DNA from: Alphaproteobacteria bacterium | GTDB taxonomy: Bacteria > Pseudomonadota > Alphaproteobacteria > Rhodobacterales > Rhodobacteraceae | Reading direction: 5' to 3' | Length of the DNA: 64,000 bases | NCBI GenBank assembly: GCA_030425395.1 | Contig: JAUIAS010000005.1 | Span: 62,001-126,000, forward strand | Part shown: positions 17,901-26,149 of the stretch, one piece after another | How the letters are laid out: each line of letters begins with the position of its first letter | Numbering within the stretch: position 1 is the stretch's first letter | Notes under the pieces: model-generated | The model's database searches: none | The model's input: only the letters and a program-made list of their open reading frames with translations | What the model was told of the DNA's origin: nothing | Made by a program: the position numbers and the translations under genes

Positions 17901-18935
17901 CTAATCAAGCATCGCACGCAAATCCACGCTGCCGCGTGTTCCGATATCGTCAAAGTGCCGGGCCAGAAAGACCTCTGCCGCCGCCTCACCTGCGGATTTC
18001 AACCGCGCCAGAACCAGCGGCGTGGGCACCAGTTTGGTCGCCACGGACAGATCGTTCATTAGCACATCATCGGCAATCATGTGAATGCGCAGACGCTTCA
18101 TCTCGTCTTCGCCCACCGTGCCCCGATCCAGCAGACGCTGCACAAAGGCGATGGCGCGCAATTCACGCAGCAGAGACGAGTTGAAACTGATCTCGTTGAT
18201 GCGGTTCTGGATTTGATGCGGGGTGCGCGGCGTCTCGGCCCGCTCCAGCGGGTTGATATTGATGATCACGATGTCGCCGGGCATTTGCGCCGTGAACAAA
18301 GGAAACAACGCCGGATTGCCACTGTAACCGCCATCCCAATAGGCATCGGTTTCTCCGGTGTCGGGATCCGGGATCTCGACCGCCTGAAACATCGTGGGCA
18401 AACAGGCCGAGGCAAGGATCGCATCGGTGGTGATCTCCTGCCCCTCGAACACGCGGATCTTGCCAGTGCTGACGCGGGTCGCCCCCACGCACAGACGCGG
18501 TCCTTCGCTGGCACAGACCTCGTCAAAATCGAACGCCTCCACGATCCCGCGCAATGGGTTGCGATAGAACGGGCCATAGGCATAGGGCGACACCATTCGC
18601 GACAGGGCATCCGCCATCGCAAAGGGCGGCGACAGGGTCAGTGCCCGGCTGACTTGCCCCAGATCGACCTGTTGCAGCCACGCCCCAAGCCGCAAATCGC
18701 CAATCGCACCAACCCGCCGCCAAAGGTCATCCAGGGCCGCCCGCGCGCCCGCTCGGCCTCCGCGGATCATTCCCGACTTTACAGCCGCCCCGTTCAACGC
18801 CCCTGCGGACGTGCCCGACATGGCGGCGATCTCGATCCGCTCTTCGCGCAACAACCGGTCCAGCGCCCCCCAGGTAAACGCTCCATGCGCACCGCCCCCC
18901 TGCAAACCCAGACTGATCCGCTTTACCTCACCCAC
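17901..18935 (-). CDS. Patatin-like phospholipase family protein
   Basis: Serine acyl hydrolase of 344 residues. The oxyanion loop GLQGGGAHGAF (residues 10-20) and the nucleophile elbow MSGTSAGALNG (G-x-S-x-G) are followed by the catalytic Asp motif DGGYSGNPALFP. Family members cleave phospholipids or other acyl esters using a Ser-Asp dyad. No signal peptide, so it is probably cytosolic or membrane-associated. Substrate is unknown. The upstream side holds a tandem repeat block rather than an obvious promoter. Confidence 0.9.
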   Translation of the reverse strand: MGEVKRISLGLQGGGAHGAFTWGALDRLLREERIEIAAMSGTSAGALNGAAVKSGMIRGGRAGARAALDDLWRRVGAIGDLRLGAWLQQVDLGQVSRALTLSPPFAMADALSRMVSPYAYGPFYRNPLRGIVEAFDFDEVCASEGPRLCVGATRVSTGKIRVFEGQEITTDAILASACLPTMFQAVEIPDPDTGETDAYWDGGYSGNPALFPLFTAQMPGDIVIININPLERAETPRTPHQIQNRINEISFNSSLLRELRAIAFVQRLLDRGTVGEDEMKRLRIHMIADDVLMNDLSVATKLVPTPLVLARLKSAGEAAAEVFLARHFDDIGTRGSVDLRAMLD

Positions 18936-18990
18936 GCTGCCAAATCCTTTTCACCCAACACCAAACCCAAGAAATCCCGCCCCCCTTTTT

Positions 18991-19140
18991 CTCTTGCTAG
19001 AAATATCCCGGGGGGTGCGGGGGGCAGAGCCCCCCGCCGCCAATTATATACACCCCGTCCGGGGTGGGAGGAGCAGAGCCCCCCGCCGCCAATTATATAC
19101 ACCCCGTCCGGGGTGCGGGGGGCAGAGCCCCTCGCCACCT
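18991..19140. repeat. 49-bp tandem repeat with internal palindromes
   Basis: GCAGAGCCCC arms begin at 19024, 19073 and 19122, a period of 49 bases, giving two full units and a partial third. Each unit has a G-run/C-run hairpin around CAGAG, an AT-rich core AATTATATACA and the palindrome CACCCCGTCCGGGGTG. The left edge (from 18991) includes an element related to the dispersed repeat family. It lies between two minus-strand genes, upstream of the patatin gene. Confidence 0.8.
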
Positions 19141-19160
19141 TTTACCTGAACCGCATCGCG

Positions 19161-19946
19161 TCAAAGCGCCGTCCAGCCACCGTCAACGCTGATCGTCGTG
19201 CCGGTGATCTGAGCGGCCGCATCTGAACACAGGAACACCGTCGTGCCGCCAATCTGTTCCACGGTGGCAAATTCCTTGGACGGCTGACGCTCTAGGATCA
19301 CCTTTTGCGTCACCTCTTCCTCGCTCATGTCATATTTGCGGGCCGTGTCGGGGATTTGCGCCTCGACCAGCGGCGTCAGCACGTAACCTGGACAGATCGC
19401 ATTCGCGGTGATGTGTTCGCGGGCCGTTTCAAGTGCCACGGTCTTGGTCATGCCCACCACGCCGTGCTTGGCCGCGATATAGGCCGCCTTGAAGGGCGAT
19501 GCGGTCAAACCGTGTGCCGATGCGATGTTGACCACGCGTCCCCATCCTGCCTTGCGCATCATCGGCAGCGCGACAGCGGTTGTGTGAAAGGCCGAGTTCA
19601 TGTTGATCGCGATGATCGCATCCCATTTTTCGACCGGGAATTCGTCGATCGGGGCAACATGCTGAATGCCGGCATTGTTGACCAGAATATCGCAGGCTCC
19701 GGCCTTTTCGATCAGGGCGCGACAGTCATCGCCTTTAGACATATCCGCCTGGATATAGCGCGCGCTCACGCCGGTTTCTTCGGCGATGCGGGTGGCGATG
19801 GCGTGGTCTTCGTCCCGGTCGGTAAAGGAATTGAGAACCACATCGGCCCCCGCGCGCGCCAGTTCCCATGCCACCCCAAGGCCAATGCCCGAGTTCGATC
19901 CGGTGATAACGGCGGTTTTTCCCTTGAGCATCGTGCTGTTCGACAT
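19161..19946 (-). CDS. bdhA: 3-hydroxybutyrate dehydrogenase
   Basis: Short-chain dehydrogenase of 261 residues that interconverts (R)-3-hydroxybutyrate and acetoacetate with NAD, used in polyhydroxybutyrate and ketone-body metabolism. The cofactor loop TGSNSGIGLG, NNAG, catalytic Ser in NIASAHGL and YIAAKHG (Tyr-x-x-x-Lys) are present, and the C-terminal PGYVLTPLVEAQIPD and the QPSKEFATVEQIG segment match 3-hydroxybutyrate dehydrogenases rather than generic SDRs. ATG 19946 has AAGGGAAA upstream; the open frame extends 60 codons further but without domain content. No phaA/phaB neighbours. Confidence 0.92.
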   Translation of the reverse strand: MSNSTMLKGKTAVITGSNSGIGLGVAWELARAGADVVLNSFTDRDEDHAIATRIAEETGVSARYIQADMSKGDDCRALIEKAGACDILVNNAGIQHVAPIDEFPVEKWDAIIAINMNSAFHTTAVALPMMRKAGWGRVVNIASAHGLTASPFKAAYIAAKHGVVGMTKTVALETAREHITANAICPGYVLTPLVEAQIPDTARKYDMSEEEVTQKVILERQPSKEFATVEQIGGTTVFLCSDAAAQITGTTISVDGGWTAL

Positions 19947-20119
19947 ATCAGGTTTCCCTTTAACAAAGCCTAGAATTCGGTTCACACCACAGTGCCATGC
20001 TGCACCTGCAAAGAAAACGCCATTCTGCGCCCTAGGCAAAACCCGGCTGGCAGGCCAGTATATGCACCGGGGCAGGACACGCCACGCCAATAGCCGCGCA
20101 GCAATAAAAGGGGCACAGC

Positions 20120-21175
20120 ATGACAACGGCGATCTTTGACGGGCACAACGATCTACTCACACGGCTGTGGATGGCGCGGGATGCCGATCCGGTCGCGCTG
20201 TTTCGCGACGGGCGCGGTGCGGAGGGCCATCTGGATGCGCCACGCATGGCGCGCGGCGGCATGGTGGGCGGGTTTTGCGCAATTTGGGTGCCGTCACCTG
20301 TAGAGATCGGCGACATAATGGAAAAAATGCAACGCGCATCTTACGATCTGCCACTTCCATATGAACTTGCACAGGATTATGCCCTGCGCGTGGTAATGGA
20401 ACAGGCGTCAATCCTGTCGCGACTGGACCACGCTGGCCAGTTGATGATTTGCACCAGCGTACCCGCGATCCGGCGCGCGCGAGATATGGGCGTGCCGGCG
20501 GCAATCCTGCATCTTGAGGGGGCCGAGGCCATCGGCGCGGGACTTGCCGAACTGGATGTCCTGTGGCGTGCGGGCCTGCGCTCTCTGGGGCCGGTCTGGT
20601 CGCGTCCGACCCGGTTCTGCGACGGGGTGCCGTTCCGCTTTCCGTCCGGCCCTGATACCGGCGGCGGCCTGACCGAAGCCGGACGTGCCCTTGTCAGCCG
20701 CTGCGCCGAACTGGGTATTCTCGTTGACCTGTCGCACATGACCGAGGCGGGTTTCTGGGATGTGGCAGATATGGGTGTGCCTCTGGTCGCGACCCATTCC
20801 AATGCCCACGCCCTGTGCCCGCACTCACGCAACCTGACCGATAGACAGCTCCGCGCCATTGCCGACAGCGGCGGGATCGTCGGATTGAACTTTGCCACCG
20901 CAATGTTGCGCCCGGATGGGCGCATGGTTGCGGATACGCCGCTGTCGGTGATGCTGGCGCATCTCGACCATATGATCGCCTTGATGGGCGAAGATCACGT
21001 GGCACTGGGGTCTGATTTCGACGGGGCCGTGGTGCCAGCCGACATCGCGGATGCCGCCGGACTGCCACTTCTGGTGGCCGCGATGGAGACGCATGGCTAT
21101 TCCAGCACCCGCATTGAAAAGATCGCCTTTGAAAACTGGATGGCCGCGCTTGGCCGGGTGTGGCACGGGACTTGA
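20120..21175 (+). CDS. Membrane dipeptidase (peptidase M19 family)
   Basis: Zinc dipeptidase of the renal dipeptidase family, 351 residues. The metal-site pieces occur in order: DGHNDLLTRLW (His and Asp), the bridging Glu in LHLEGAEAIG, ATHSNAHAL (His), and GSDFDGAV (Asp). LVDLSHMTEAGFWDVA is the conserved block carrying the second-shell His. No signal peptide, so a cytosolic enzyme. Family members hydrolyse dipeptides, including D-residue ones in some bacteria; the substrate here is unknown. AAAGGGGCAC precedes the ATG. Divergent from bdhA with about 170 bases between. Confidence 0.92.
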   Translation: MTTAIFDGHNDLLTRLWMARDADPVALFRDGRGAEGHLDAPRMARGGMVGGFCAIWVPSPVEIGDIMEKMQRASYDLPLPYELAQDYALRVVMEQASILSRLDHAGQLMICTSVPAIRRARDMGVPAAILHLEGAEAIGAGLAELDVLWRAGLRSLGPVWSRPTRFCDGVPFRFPSGPDTGGGLTEAGRALVSRCAELGILVDLSHMTEAGFWDVADMGVPLVATHSNAHALCPHSRNLTDRQLRAIADSGGIVGLNFATAMLRPDGRMVADTPLSVMLAHLDHMIALMGEDHVALGSDFDGAVVPADIADAAGLPLLVAAMETHGYSSTRIEKIAFENWMAALGRVWHGT

Positions 21176-21248
21176 CCCCCAGGACCAGGCGGCGGAATCG
21201 CGGCTTGTGCCACCGGTCCCGCCCCGCCTAACCCGCTCGCATCGGATC

Positions 21249-21278
21249 AAAAAAAAACGCCAGCACGAAGCTGGCGTT
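21249..21278 (-). terminator. Intrinsic terminator of candidate small RNA
   Basis: Nine-pair stem AACGCCAGC/GCTGGCGTT (minus strand, 21278-21270 with 21264-21256) with a five-base loop, followed on the minus strand by a run of nine T's (21257-21249). On the plus strand the hairpin is followed by AAGTTATTG, not a T tract, so it is oriented for the minus strand. Confidence 0.8.
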
Positions 21279-21326
21279 AAGTTATTGAGGCAGGTTTCAT
21301 ACAGGCAAGAAACCTATCGAGCAGTG
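21249..21326 (-). ncRNA. Candidate small RNA, about 78 nt
   Basis: On the minus strand a promoter (21332-21360) is followed by a short transcript containing the stem AGGTTTC/GAAACCT (21309-21315 with 21292-21298, ten-base loop), a single-stranded linker, and an intrinsic terminator with nine T's. No ribosome site or sensible reading frame is present in the transcript. Both flanking protein genes are on the plus strand, so promoter and terminator cannot serve them. I do not recognise the RNA family; the size and layout fit a trans-acting regulatory RNA. Confidence 0.6.
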
Positions 21327-21331
21327 CCCTC

Positions 21332-21360
21332 TTTATAAGCAATTCCGCGCTGGCATCCAA
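21332..21360 (-). promoter_or_regulatory. Promoter of candidate small RNA
   Basis: Reading the minus strand, TTGGAT (21360-21355) and TATAAA (21337-21332) are separated by exactly 17 bases, near-consensus for sigma-70. Predicted start of transcription is near 21326. Confidence 0.6.
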
Positions 21361-21463
21361 GCTAAAAGTTTGAAAAGACGTGAATCCATGGGTAGCCTTT
21401 GTGTCAAGAAAACAAGGCAAGAGCAGGATTGTTGCAAAATTGGGACCAGATTATTTCCATAAG

Positions 21464-23269
21464 ATGCGCGCAATCATCGCAGCGCTGAGCTTGATTTTTC
21501 CAACCTTTGCAACCGCGACAGAATCGGTGCCGCAGCCACAACATGGCATAGCTATGTATGGTGATCCGGCCTTGCCACCGGATTTTGTGTCCCTGCCCTA
21601 CGCCGACCCCGACGCCCCCCAAGGCGGGCGGGTTGTATTCGGCAACACCGGCGGGTTCGATTCGCTCAATCCGTTTGTCCCCAAGGGCACCCCACCGTGG
21701 CAGATGCGCTTTTGGTCCTACGAAAGCCTGATGGGCCGATCGTGGGACGAACCTTTCACGCTTTATGGACTTTTGGCCGAATCGGTTACCCTACCGGAGG
21801 ACCGATCATGGGTGGAATTCACCCTGCGCGAGGAGGCCCGATTCTCGGACGGCAGCCCGGTTACCGTGGACGATGTGATCTGGTCCTACGAGACATTGGC
21901 CACCAAGGGGCACCTGCGCTATCGCGGGTTGGCGGGCCGGATCACGTCGATCAAGCAGACCGGACCGCGCAGCCTGCGCATCGACTTTTCCGGCAATGAC
22001 CGCGAATTGGCCCTGATCGCGGGGATGCGTCCGATCCTCAAGAAATCCCAGTGGACGGATACCCCCTTTGATCAATCCGGCCTCACGCCCGTCCCCATCG
22101 GCACCGGTCCTTACGTGGTGACCGATTTTGAGCCCGGGCGCTTTGTCGCGTTTTCGCGTAACCGCGATTATTGGGCCAACGACCTGCCGCTGGTGGCCGG
22201 GCATTACAACCTCGATACGATGCGGATCGAATTTTTCGGCGATGACACCGTCCTGTTCGAAGCCTTCAAGGCGGGCGAGCTGACCGCCGTGCGTGAATTC
22301 AACGCCGAAAAGTGGAAGACCGCCTATGATTTTCCCGCGATCACACGCGGGGATATGGTCAAATCCGAGATTCCACACCGCAAACCATCTGGCATGACCG
22401 GCTTCGTGATGAACACACGCCGCCCGCCCTTCGACGATTGGCGCGTGCGCGAGGCAATGCTTCTGGCGTTCAATTTCGACTATATCAACGAAACCCTGAC
22501 CGGCGGTGCGCAACCGCGTATCACCTCCTATTTCTCGGGTTCCGAACTGGCCATGCAGGATGGCCCAGCCACGGGCCGGGTCCGCGATCTGCTGGTCCCG
22601 TTCACGGCGGCACTGCTGCCCGGCGCGCTGGATGGCTATGCCCTCCCCCAAGGTGATGGCAGTGCGCGCAACCGCAAGAACCTGCGCCGCGCGGCAGCGT
22701 TGCTGACCGAGGCCGGATGGACCGTATCGGAGGGCGTGCGCGTGAACGAGGCGGGCCGGCCGTTACAGTTCGATATCCTGTTGCGTCAGGGCGCGGGTGA
22801 CCTGCAATCGGCGGTGGATATATTTTCCGGCGCGCTAAAACGGCTGGGGGTCACCGCAACCGTGTCGCGGGTGGATAACGCTCAGTATAACGCGCGGGTG
22901 CAGACGCTGGATTTCGACATGACCGATTTCCGCCGGGATCTGTCGCTCTCGCCCGGCAATGAACAGCGGCTCTATTGGGGCAGCGCGCGGGCCGATGCCG
23001 AAGGCACCCGCAACCTGATGGGCGCGCGCAACCCGGCTGTGGATGCGATGATTGATCATATGCTGAACGCCCGGGACCCGGCCGAATTCCGCGCCGCCGT
23101 GCGCGCGATGGACCGGGCATTGATGGCGGGGCGTTACGTGATTCCGATCTGGCAATATGACAAGGCCCGCATCGCCCATGATGCCCGGTTGCGTCACCCC
23201 GACTATATCCCCGTCTACGGCGACCGTATCGGATGGATGCCCGATGTCTGGTGGTCCGCACCGGAATGA
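21464..23269 (+). CDS. ABC transporter substrate-binding protein, family 5 (peptide type), orphan
   Basis: Periplasmic solute-binding protein of 601 residues resembling YejA-type oligopeptide binders. Signal peptide MRAIIAALSLIFPTFATATE is followed by HGIAMYGDPALPPDF and DPDAPQGGRVVFG, hallmarks of the YejA group, and later YESLMGRSWDEPF and PIGTGPYVVTDF. The frame opens at a GTG at 21380, but ATG 21464 gives a clean signal peptide; its ribosome site is weak. No permease or ATPase genes follow (a tRNA and a histidine kinase do), so it must share a transporter encoded elsewhere or be a duplicated copy. Confidence 0.9.
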   Translation: MRAIIAALSLIFPTFATATESVPQPQHGIAMYGDPALPPDFVSLPYADPDAPQGGRVVFGNTGGFDSLNPFVPKGTPPWQMRFWSYESLMGRSWDEPFTLYGLLAESVTLPEDRSWVEFTLREEARFSDGSPVTVDDVIWSYETLATKGHLRYRGLAGRITSIKQTGPRSLRIDFSGNDRELALIAGMRPILKKSQWTDTPFDQSGLTPVPIGTGPYVVTDFEPGRFVAFSRNRDYWANDLPLVAGHYNLDTMRIEFFGDDTVLFEAFKAGELTAVREFNAEKWKTAYDFPAITRGDMVKSEIPHRKPSGMTGFVMNTRRPPFDDWRVREAMLLAFNFDYINETLTGGAQPRITSYFSGSELAMQDGPATGRVRDLLVPFTAALLPGALDGYALPQGDGSARNRKNLRRAAALLTEAGWTVSEGVRVNEAGRPLQFDILLRQGAGDLQSAVDIFSGALKRLGVTATVSRVDNAQYNARVQTLDFDMTDFRRDLSLSPGNEQRLYWGSARADAEGTRNLMGARNPAVDAMIDHMLNARDPAEFRAAVRAMDRALMAGRYVIPIWQYDKARIAHDARLRHPDYIPVYGDRIGWMPDVWWSAPE

Positions 23270-23296
23270 CCCCTGCGCGCCCTGTCGGGCAGCGGA

Positions 23297-23332
23297 GCCT
23301 CCGGCGGGAGTATTTCGGGCCAGAAGAAGAGC
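23297..23332 (+). repeat. Dispersed intergenic repeat copy
   Basis: CCTCCGGCGGGAGTATTTCG followed by GGCCAGAAGAAGAG, the same element as at 8771 and 57141, located just after the substrate-binding protein stop. Confidence 0.7.
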
Positions 23333-23402
23333 GGCGGTTTTGCAGTTTGCCCCCTCACAGAGGCTTGACGCTGCTGTCCATCATGCTAACCCAATGCACG
23401 GC

Positions 23403-23479
23403 GGGCCTGTAGCTCAATTGGTTAGAGCAGAGCGCTCATAACGCTTTGGTTGCGGGTTCAAGTCCTGCCGGGCCTACCA
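23403..23479 (+). tRNA. tRNA with CAT anticodon (Met, possibly Ile2)
   Basis: A 77-base cloverleaf: acceptor GGGCCTG/CGGGCCT with G1-U72, D arm GCTCAATTGGTTAGAGC, anticodon arm AGCGCTCATAACGCT with CAT, T arm GCGGGTTCAAGTCCTGC, and encoded CCA. It is not an initiator tRNA (no run of three G-C pairs in the anticodon stem). The variable and T arms (TTTGGTTGCGGG) look more like the lysidine-modified tRNA-Ile2 than elongator tRNA-Met, but the two cannot be separated safely by eye. Confidence 0.95.
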
Positions 23480-23512
23480 ACCGCCCTTTCGGTTCCCCCT
23501 GTCATCCCGAAC

Positions 23513-24832
23513 CTAGCGCGATATGACGATATCCGCCCTCAGCCCACCCAGATCTTCGCTTTGGCCCAGACGCAGAACGCCCCCATGGGCGCGCGCGATG
23601 TCCGCGGCAATGGCAAGGCCAAGCCCCACCCCAGTGCCCTGATTCTGATTGCGGGCCGGATCGAGGCGGGAAAAGGGTTTGACCGCCTCGGCGCGTTGAT
23701 CGGCGGGAATGCCGGGACCGTCGTCTTCGACCCGCAGGCGCAGCGTCCGATCGGATATCTGAACCGAAATCTCGGCCCGCGTGCCATAGCGCACCGCGTT
23801 GTTCACCAGATTATCCAGCGCCCGCCGGATCGCCCCCGCGCGCAGTGCCACCTCGCCCGCGCCGGACACTTCGGCCAGCGTGACCGGCGTGCCCGCCCGG
23901 TCCGCATCGGCAACCAGCTGTTCGACCAGAGCAACCGGATCGGTCGGCGTGGGTTCGCCCTCGGCCGCCCCTTTGGCAAAGTTGAGAAACTCCTCCACCA
24001 GCCGCTCCATCTCGGCCACGTCCTTGAGCATCGGGCGCGCGTCGTCTTCGTCAACCAGCGACAGCCCCAGCTTGAGCCGGGTCAGCGGCGTGCGCAAATC
24101 GTGGCTGACACCGGACAACATCAGCGTACGCTGTTCGATCTGGCGTTCGATGCGCGCGCGCATATCAAGAAACGCATGTCCCGCCACCCGCACTTCGGCG
24201 GCACCGGAGGGGTGATACGGCACGCTGCGGCCGCGCCCGAAGGCCTGCGCGGCATTGGCCAGCCGGGTGATCGGGCGCAACTGATTGCGCAGATAGAAAA
24301 ACGCGATCACCGTCATCAGCCCACCAAAGAACACCATGTTCACCAAGAGCTGGTGCGGATTGCGGGCGGAAACCCGAAAGCGGTCAAAGCCGATCTCAAG
24401 CCAGCCGTGGCGCGTCTGGGCAAACACCACCACATTGCGATTGTCCGGCAACAGAATCGTGCCCGTTTGCGGCAGCGACGACCGCAGCACCCGGATCATC
24501 ACACGGCCGGAAAAATCATACCAACGGATCACGTCACGCGACGGGATCGCCTCTGGATCGACAAACCGCGTGCTCAGCTCCAGCGGCTCTGCCACCGGTC
24601 GCATCGCGCCAAGCGCCGCCGCGCGATCTTGGGCACCGTCGGCCAGGTCCAGCGTCAGCGCCAATTCCCGTTCCACTGTGCGCGTCATCTGAGTGGTCAC
24701 ATCTTCGAAATGGCGCTGGATGAACACCACCGAAACCACCAACTGCAACATCACAACCGGCAAGATCAGAATCAGCGCGGCCCGACCATAGAGCCCGCGC
24801 GGCATATACTGTTTGAGCCAATTGAACGACAT
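23513..24832 (-). CDS. Sensor histidine kinase, EnvZ-like
   Basis: Inner-membrane two-component sensor of 439 residues. Helix 1 spans about residues 16-38, a periplasmic domain of about 120 residues follows, helix 2 spans about 161-181, then a HAMP domain (LRPITRLANAAQAFG). The phosphoacceptor His244 is in GVSHDLRTPLTRLKL, and the ATPase boxes NNAVRYG, EDDGPGIP and GTGVGLGLAIA are intact. The H-box form SHDLRTPLTR matches the EnvZ group. No response regulator adjoins it in this window: a tRNA lies downstream and a divergent hydrolase upstream. Signal unknown. Confidence 0.9.
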   Translation of the reverse strand: MSFNWLKQYMPRGLYGRAALILILPVVMLQLVVSVVFIQRHFEDVTTQMTRTVERELALTLDLADGAQDRAAALGAMRPVAEPLELSTRFVDPEAIPSRDVIRWYDFSGRVMIRVLRSSLPQTGTILLPDNRNVVVFAQTRHGWLEIGFDRFRVSARNPHQLLVNMVFFGGLMTVIAFFYLRNQLRPITRLANAAQAFGRGRSVPYHPSGAAEVRVAGHAFLDMRARIERQIEQRTLMLSGVSHDLRTPLTRLKLGLSLVDEDDARPMLKDVAEMERLVEEFLNFAKGAAEGEPTPTDPVALVEQLVADADRAGTPVTLAEVSGAGEVALRAGAIRRALDNLVNNAVRYGTRAEISVQISDRTLRLRVEDDGPGIPADQRAEAVKPFSRLDPARNQNQGTGVGLGLAIAADIARAHGGVLRLGQSEDLGGLRADIVISR

Positions 24833-24927
24833 GCGCTAAAGCTATGCCAAGGTGCAGGAACATCCAATCGCCATTCCGCGCGATGGCACCCAATTTATTT
24901 TTTCGCAGCTGAGCCCAAGGACCCACC

Positions 24928-25839
24928 ATGACCCAATTTCCAGACGATCCCCGCACTCCCGGCATGGCGCTGGAACTGGAACCCGGCCTGCGCTGTATCC
25001 TGGCACCAAACCCGTCGCCCATGACGTTTACCGGCACAAACACCTATGTTCTGGGCACGCGCGGCCTTGCGGTGATTGATCCCGGCCCACAGGACGAAAC
25101 ACATCTGCGCGCCATCCTGAACGCCGTGGGCCCAGATCAGAAGATCACCCATATCATCGTGACCCATACCCATGTGGATCACTCGCCGCTGGCCCGCCCG
25201 TTGGCCGATGTGACCGGCGCACCGATTCTCGCCTTTGGCGGCCCCCACGCCGGGCGCAGCCCCGTTATGCAGGCTCTGGCCGCGTCGGGACTTGCCGGTG
25301 GTGGCGAAGGCGTGGACCTGTCGTTTCGCCCCGACACCGAAGTGGCCTGCGGCGACACGATCACCGGGGACGGCTGGTCGCTTGAGGTTATCCACACGCC
25401 GGGCCACATCGGCAATCACATTGCCCTCGGCTGGGGTGACGCCTGTCTGACCGCCGATCACGTGATGGGCTGGGCCACGTCGCTGGTGTCTCCGCCTGAC
25501 GGAGACCTCACCGATTTCATGGCCTCATGCGAGAAACTGAACGCGCGGGACTGGCGGGTCTTCTATCCCGGCCACGGGCCAAGTATCGCCGCCCCCAACG
25601 CGCGGCTCGACTGGCTCATGGCCCACAGACGCGACCGTGAAGCACAGGTTCTGGCCGCTCTGGCGGAAGGCCCGGCCACCGCAGGCGATCTCGCCGCGCG
25701 CATCTATACCGAAACACCTGCCGCCCTTCTGCCTGCAGCGGAACGAAACGTCTTTGCCCACCTTATTGATTTACATGGAAAATCCCGCGTAACCTGCACG
25801 ACGGAACCGGGCATCGCCGCACCGTTTTCCCGCACCTGA
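24928..25839 (+). CDS. MBL-fold metallo-hydrolase (LACTB2/glyoxalase-II-like)
   Basis: A 303-residue metallo-beta-lactamase-fold protein. The metal motif HxHxDH is in VTHTHVDHSPLARPL, the next ligand in VIHTPGHIGNHIAL, then CLTADHVMGW and FYPGHGPSI. A C-terminal winged-helix-like extension (EAQVLAALAEGPATAGDLAA) is typical of LACTB2-type proteins, some of which are nucleases. A predicted cytosolic hydrolase; substrate unknown. The ATG is preceded by CAAGGACC. It is divergent from the histidine kinase. Confidence 0.88.
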   Translation: MTQFPDDPRTPGMALELEPGLRCILAPNPSPMTFTGTNTYVLGTRGLAVIDPGPQDETHLRAILNAVGPDQKITHIIVTHTHVDHSPLARPLADVTGAPILAFGGPHAGRSPVMQALAASGLAGGGEGVDLSFRPDTEVACGDTITGDGWSLEVIHTPGHIGNHIALGWGDACLTADHVMGWATSLVSPPDGDLTDFMASCEKLNARDWRVFYPGHGPSIAAPNARLDWLMAHRRDREAQVLAALAEGPATAGDLAARIYTETPAALLPAAERNVFAHLIDLHGKSRVTCTTEPGIAAPFSRT

Positions 25840-25919
25840 AAGCCGCAGTGAAATTTTTTGAATTTTTCGCAAAGGACCTCTGGACGCCTCCCGCACCATT
25901 CGCTATATCGCCCCCATGT

Positions 25920-25994
25920 TCCGGCGTAGCTCAGCGGTAGAGCAGTTGACTGTTAATCAATTGGTCGTAGGTTCGATCCCTACCGCCGGAGCCA
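25920..25994 (+). tRNA. tRNA-Asn (GTT)
   Basis: A 75-base cloverleaf: acceptor TCCGGCG/CGCCGGA, D arm GCTCAGCGGTAGAGC, anticodon arm with loop CTGTTAA (GTT), T arm GTAGGTTCGATCCCTAC, and encoded GCCA end. The sequence after it changes character, with lower GC and accessory genes, as expected for an integration hotspot at a tRNA 3' end. Confidence 0.97.
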
Positions 25995-26149
25995 AAATTC
26001 CCAAGTAAATCAGAGATTTGCGCGATACCTCAGAGAGGTGTCATAGGGAGGTTTTGGCGTTAGTAAGCACATAGTAAGCAGGCAACTAGCTTCCATGGCC
26101 CTATTCGCTTAGGTTTATCGACAAGAAATTCAGTGATTTTGAGGCAGCG
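25995..26149. other. AT-rich junction after tRNA-Asn
   Basis: 155 bases of lower GC than the surrounding chromosome with no gene. A short direct repeat, AGTAAGCACATAGTAAGCA, lies near 26062. No integrase gene and no second copy of the tRNA 3' end was found by eye nearby, so if an element integrated here its recombinase is gone. Confidence 0.5.

Noticed and set aside
23403-23479. Initiator tRNA-fMet reading of the CAT tRNA.
   Set aside because: The anticodon stem lacks the three consecutive G-C pairs of initiators and position 1-72 is a G-U pair rather than the initiator mismatch.
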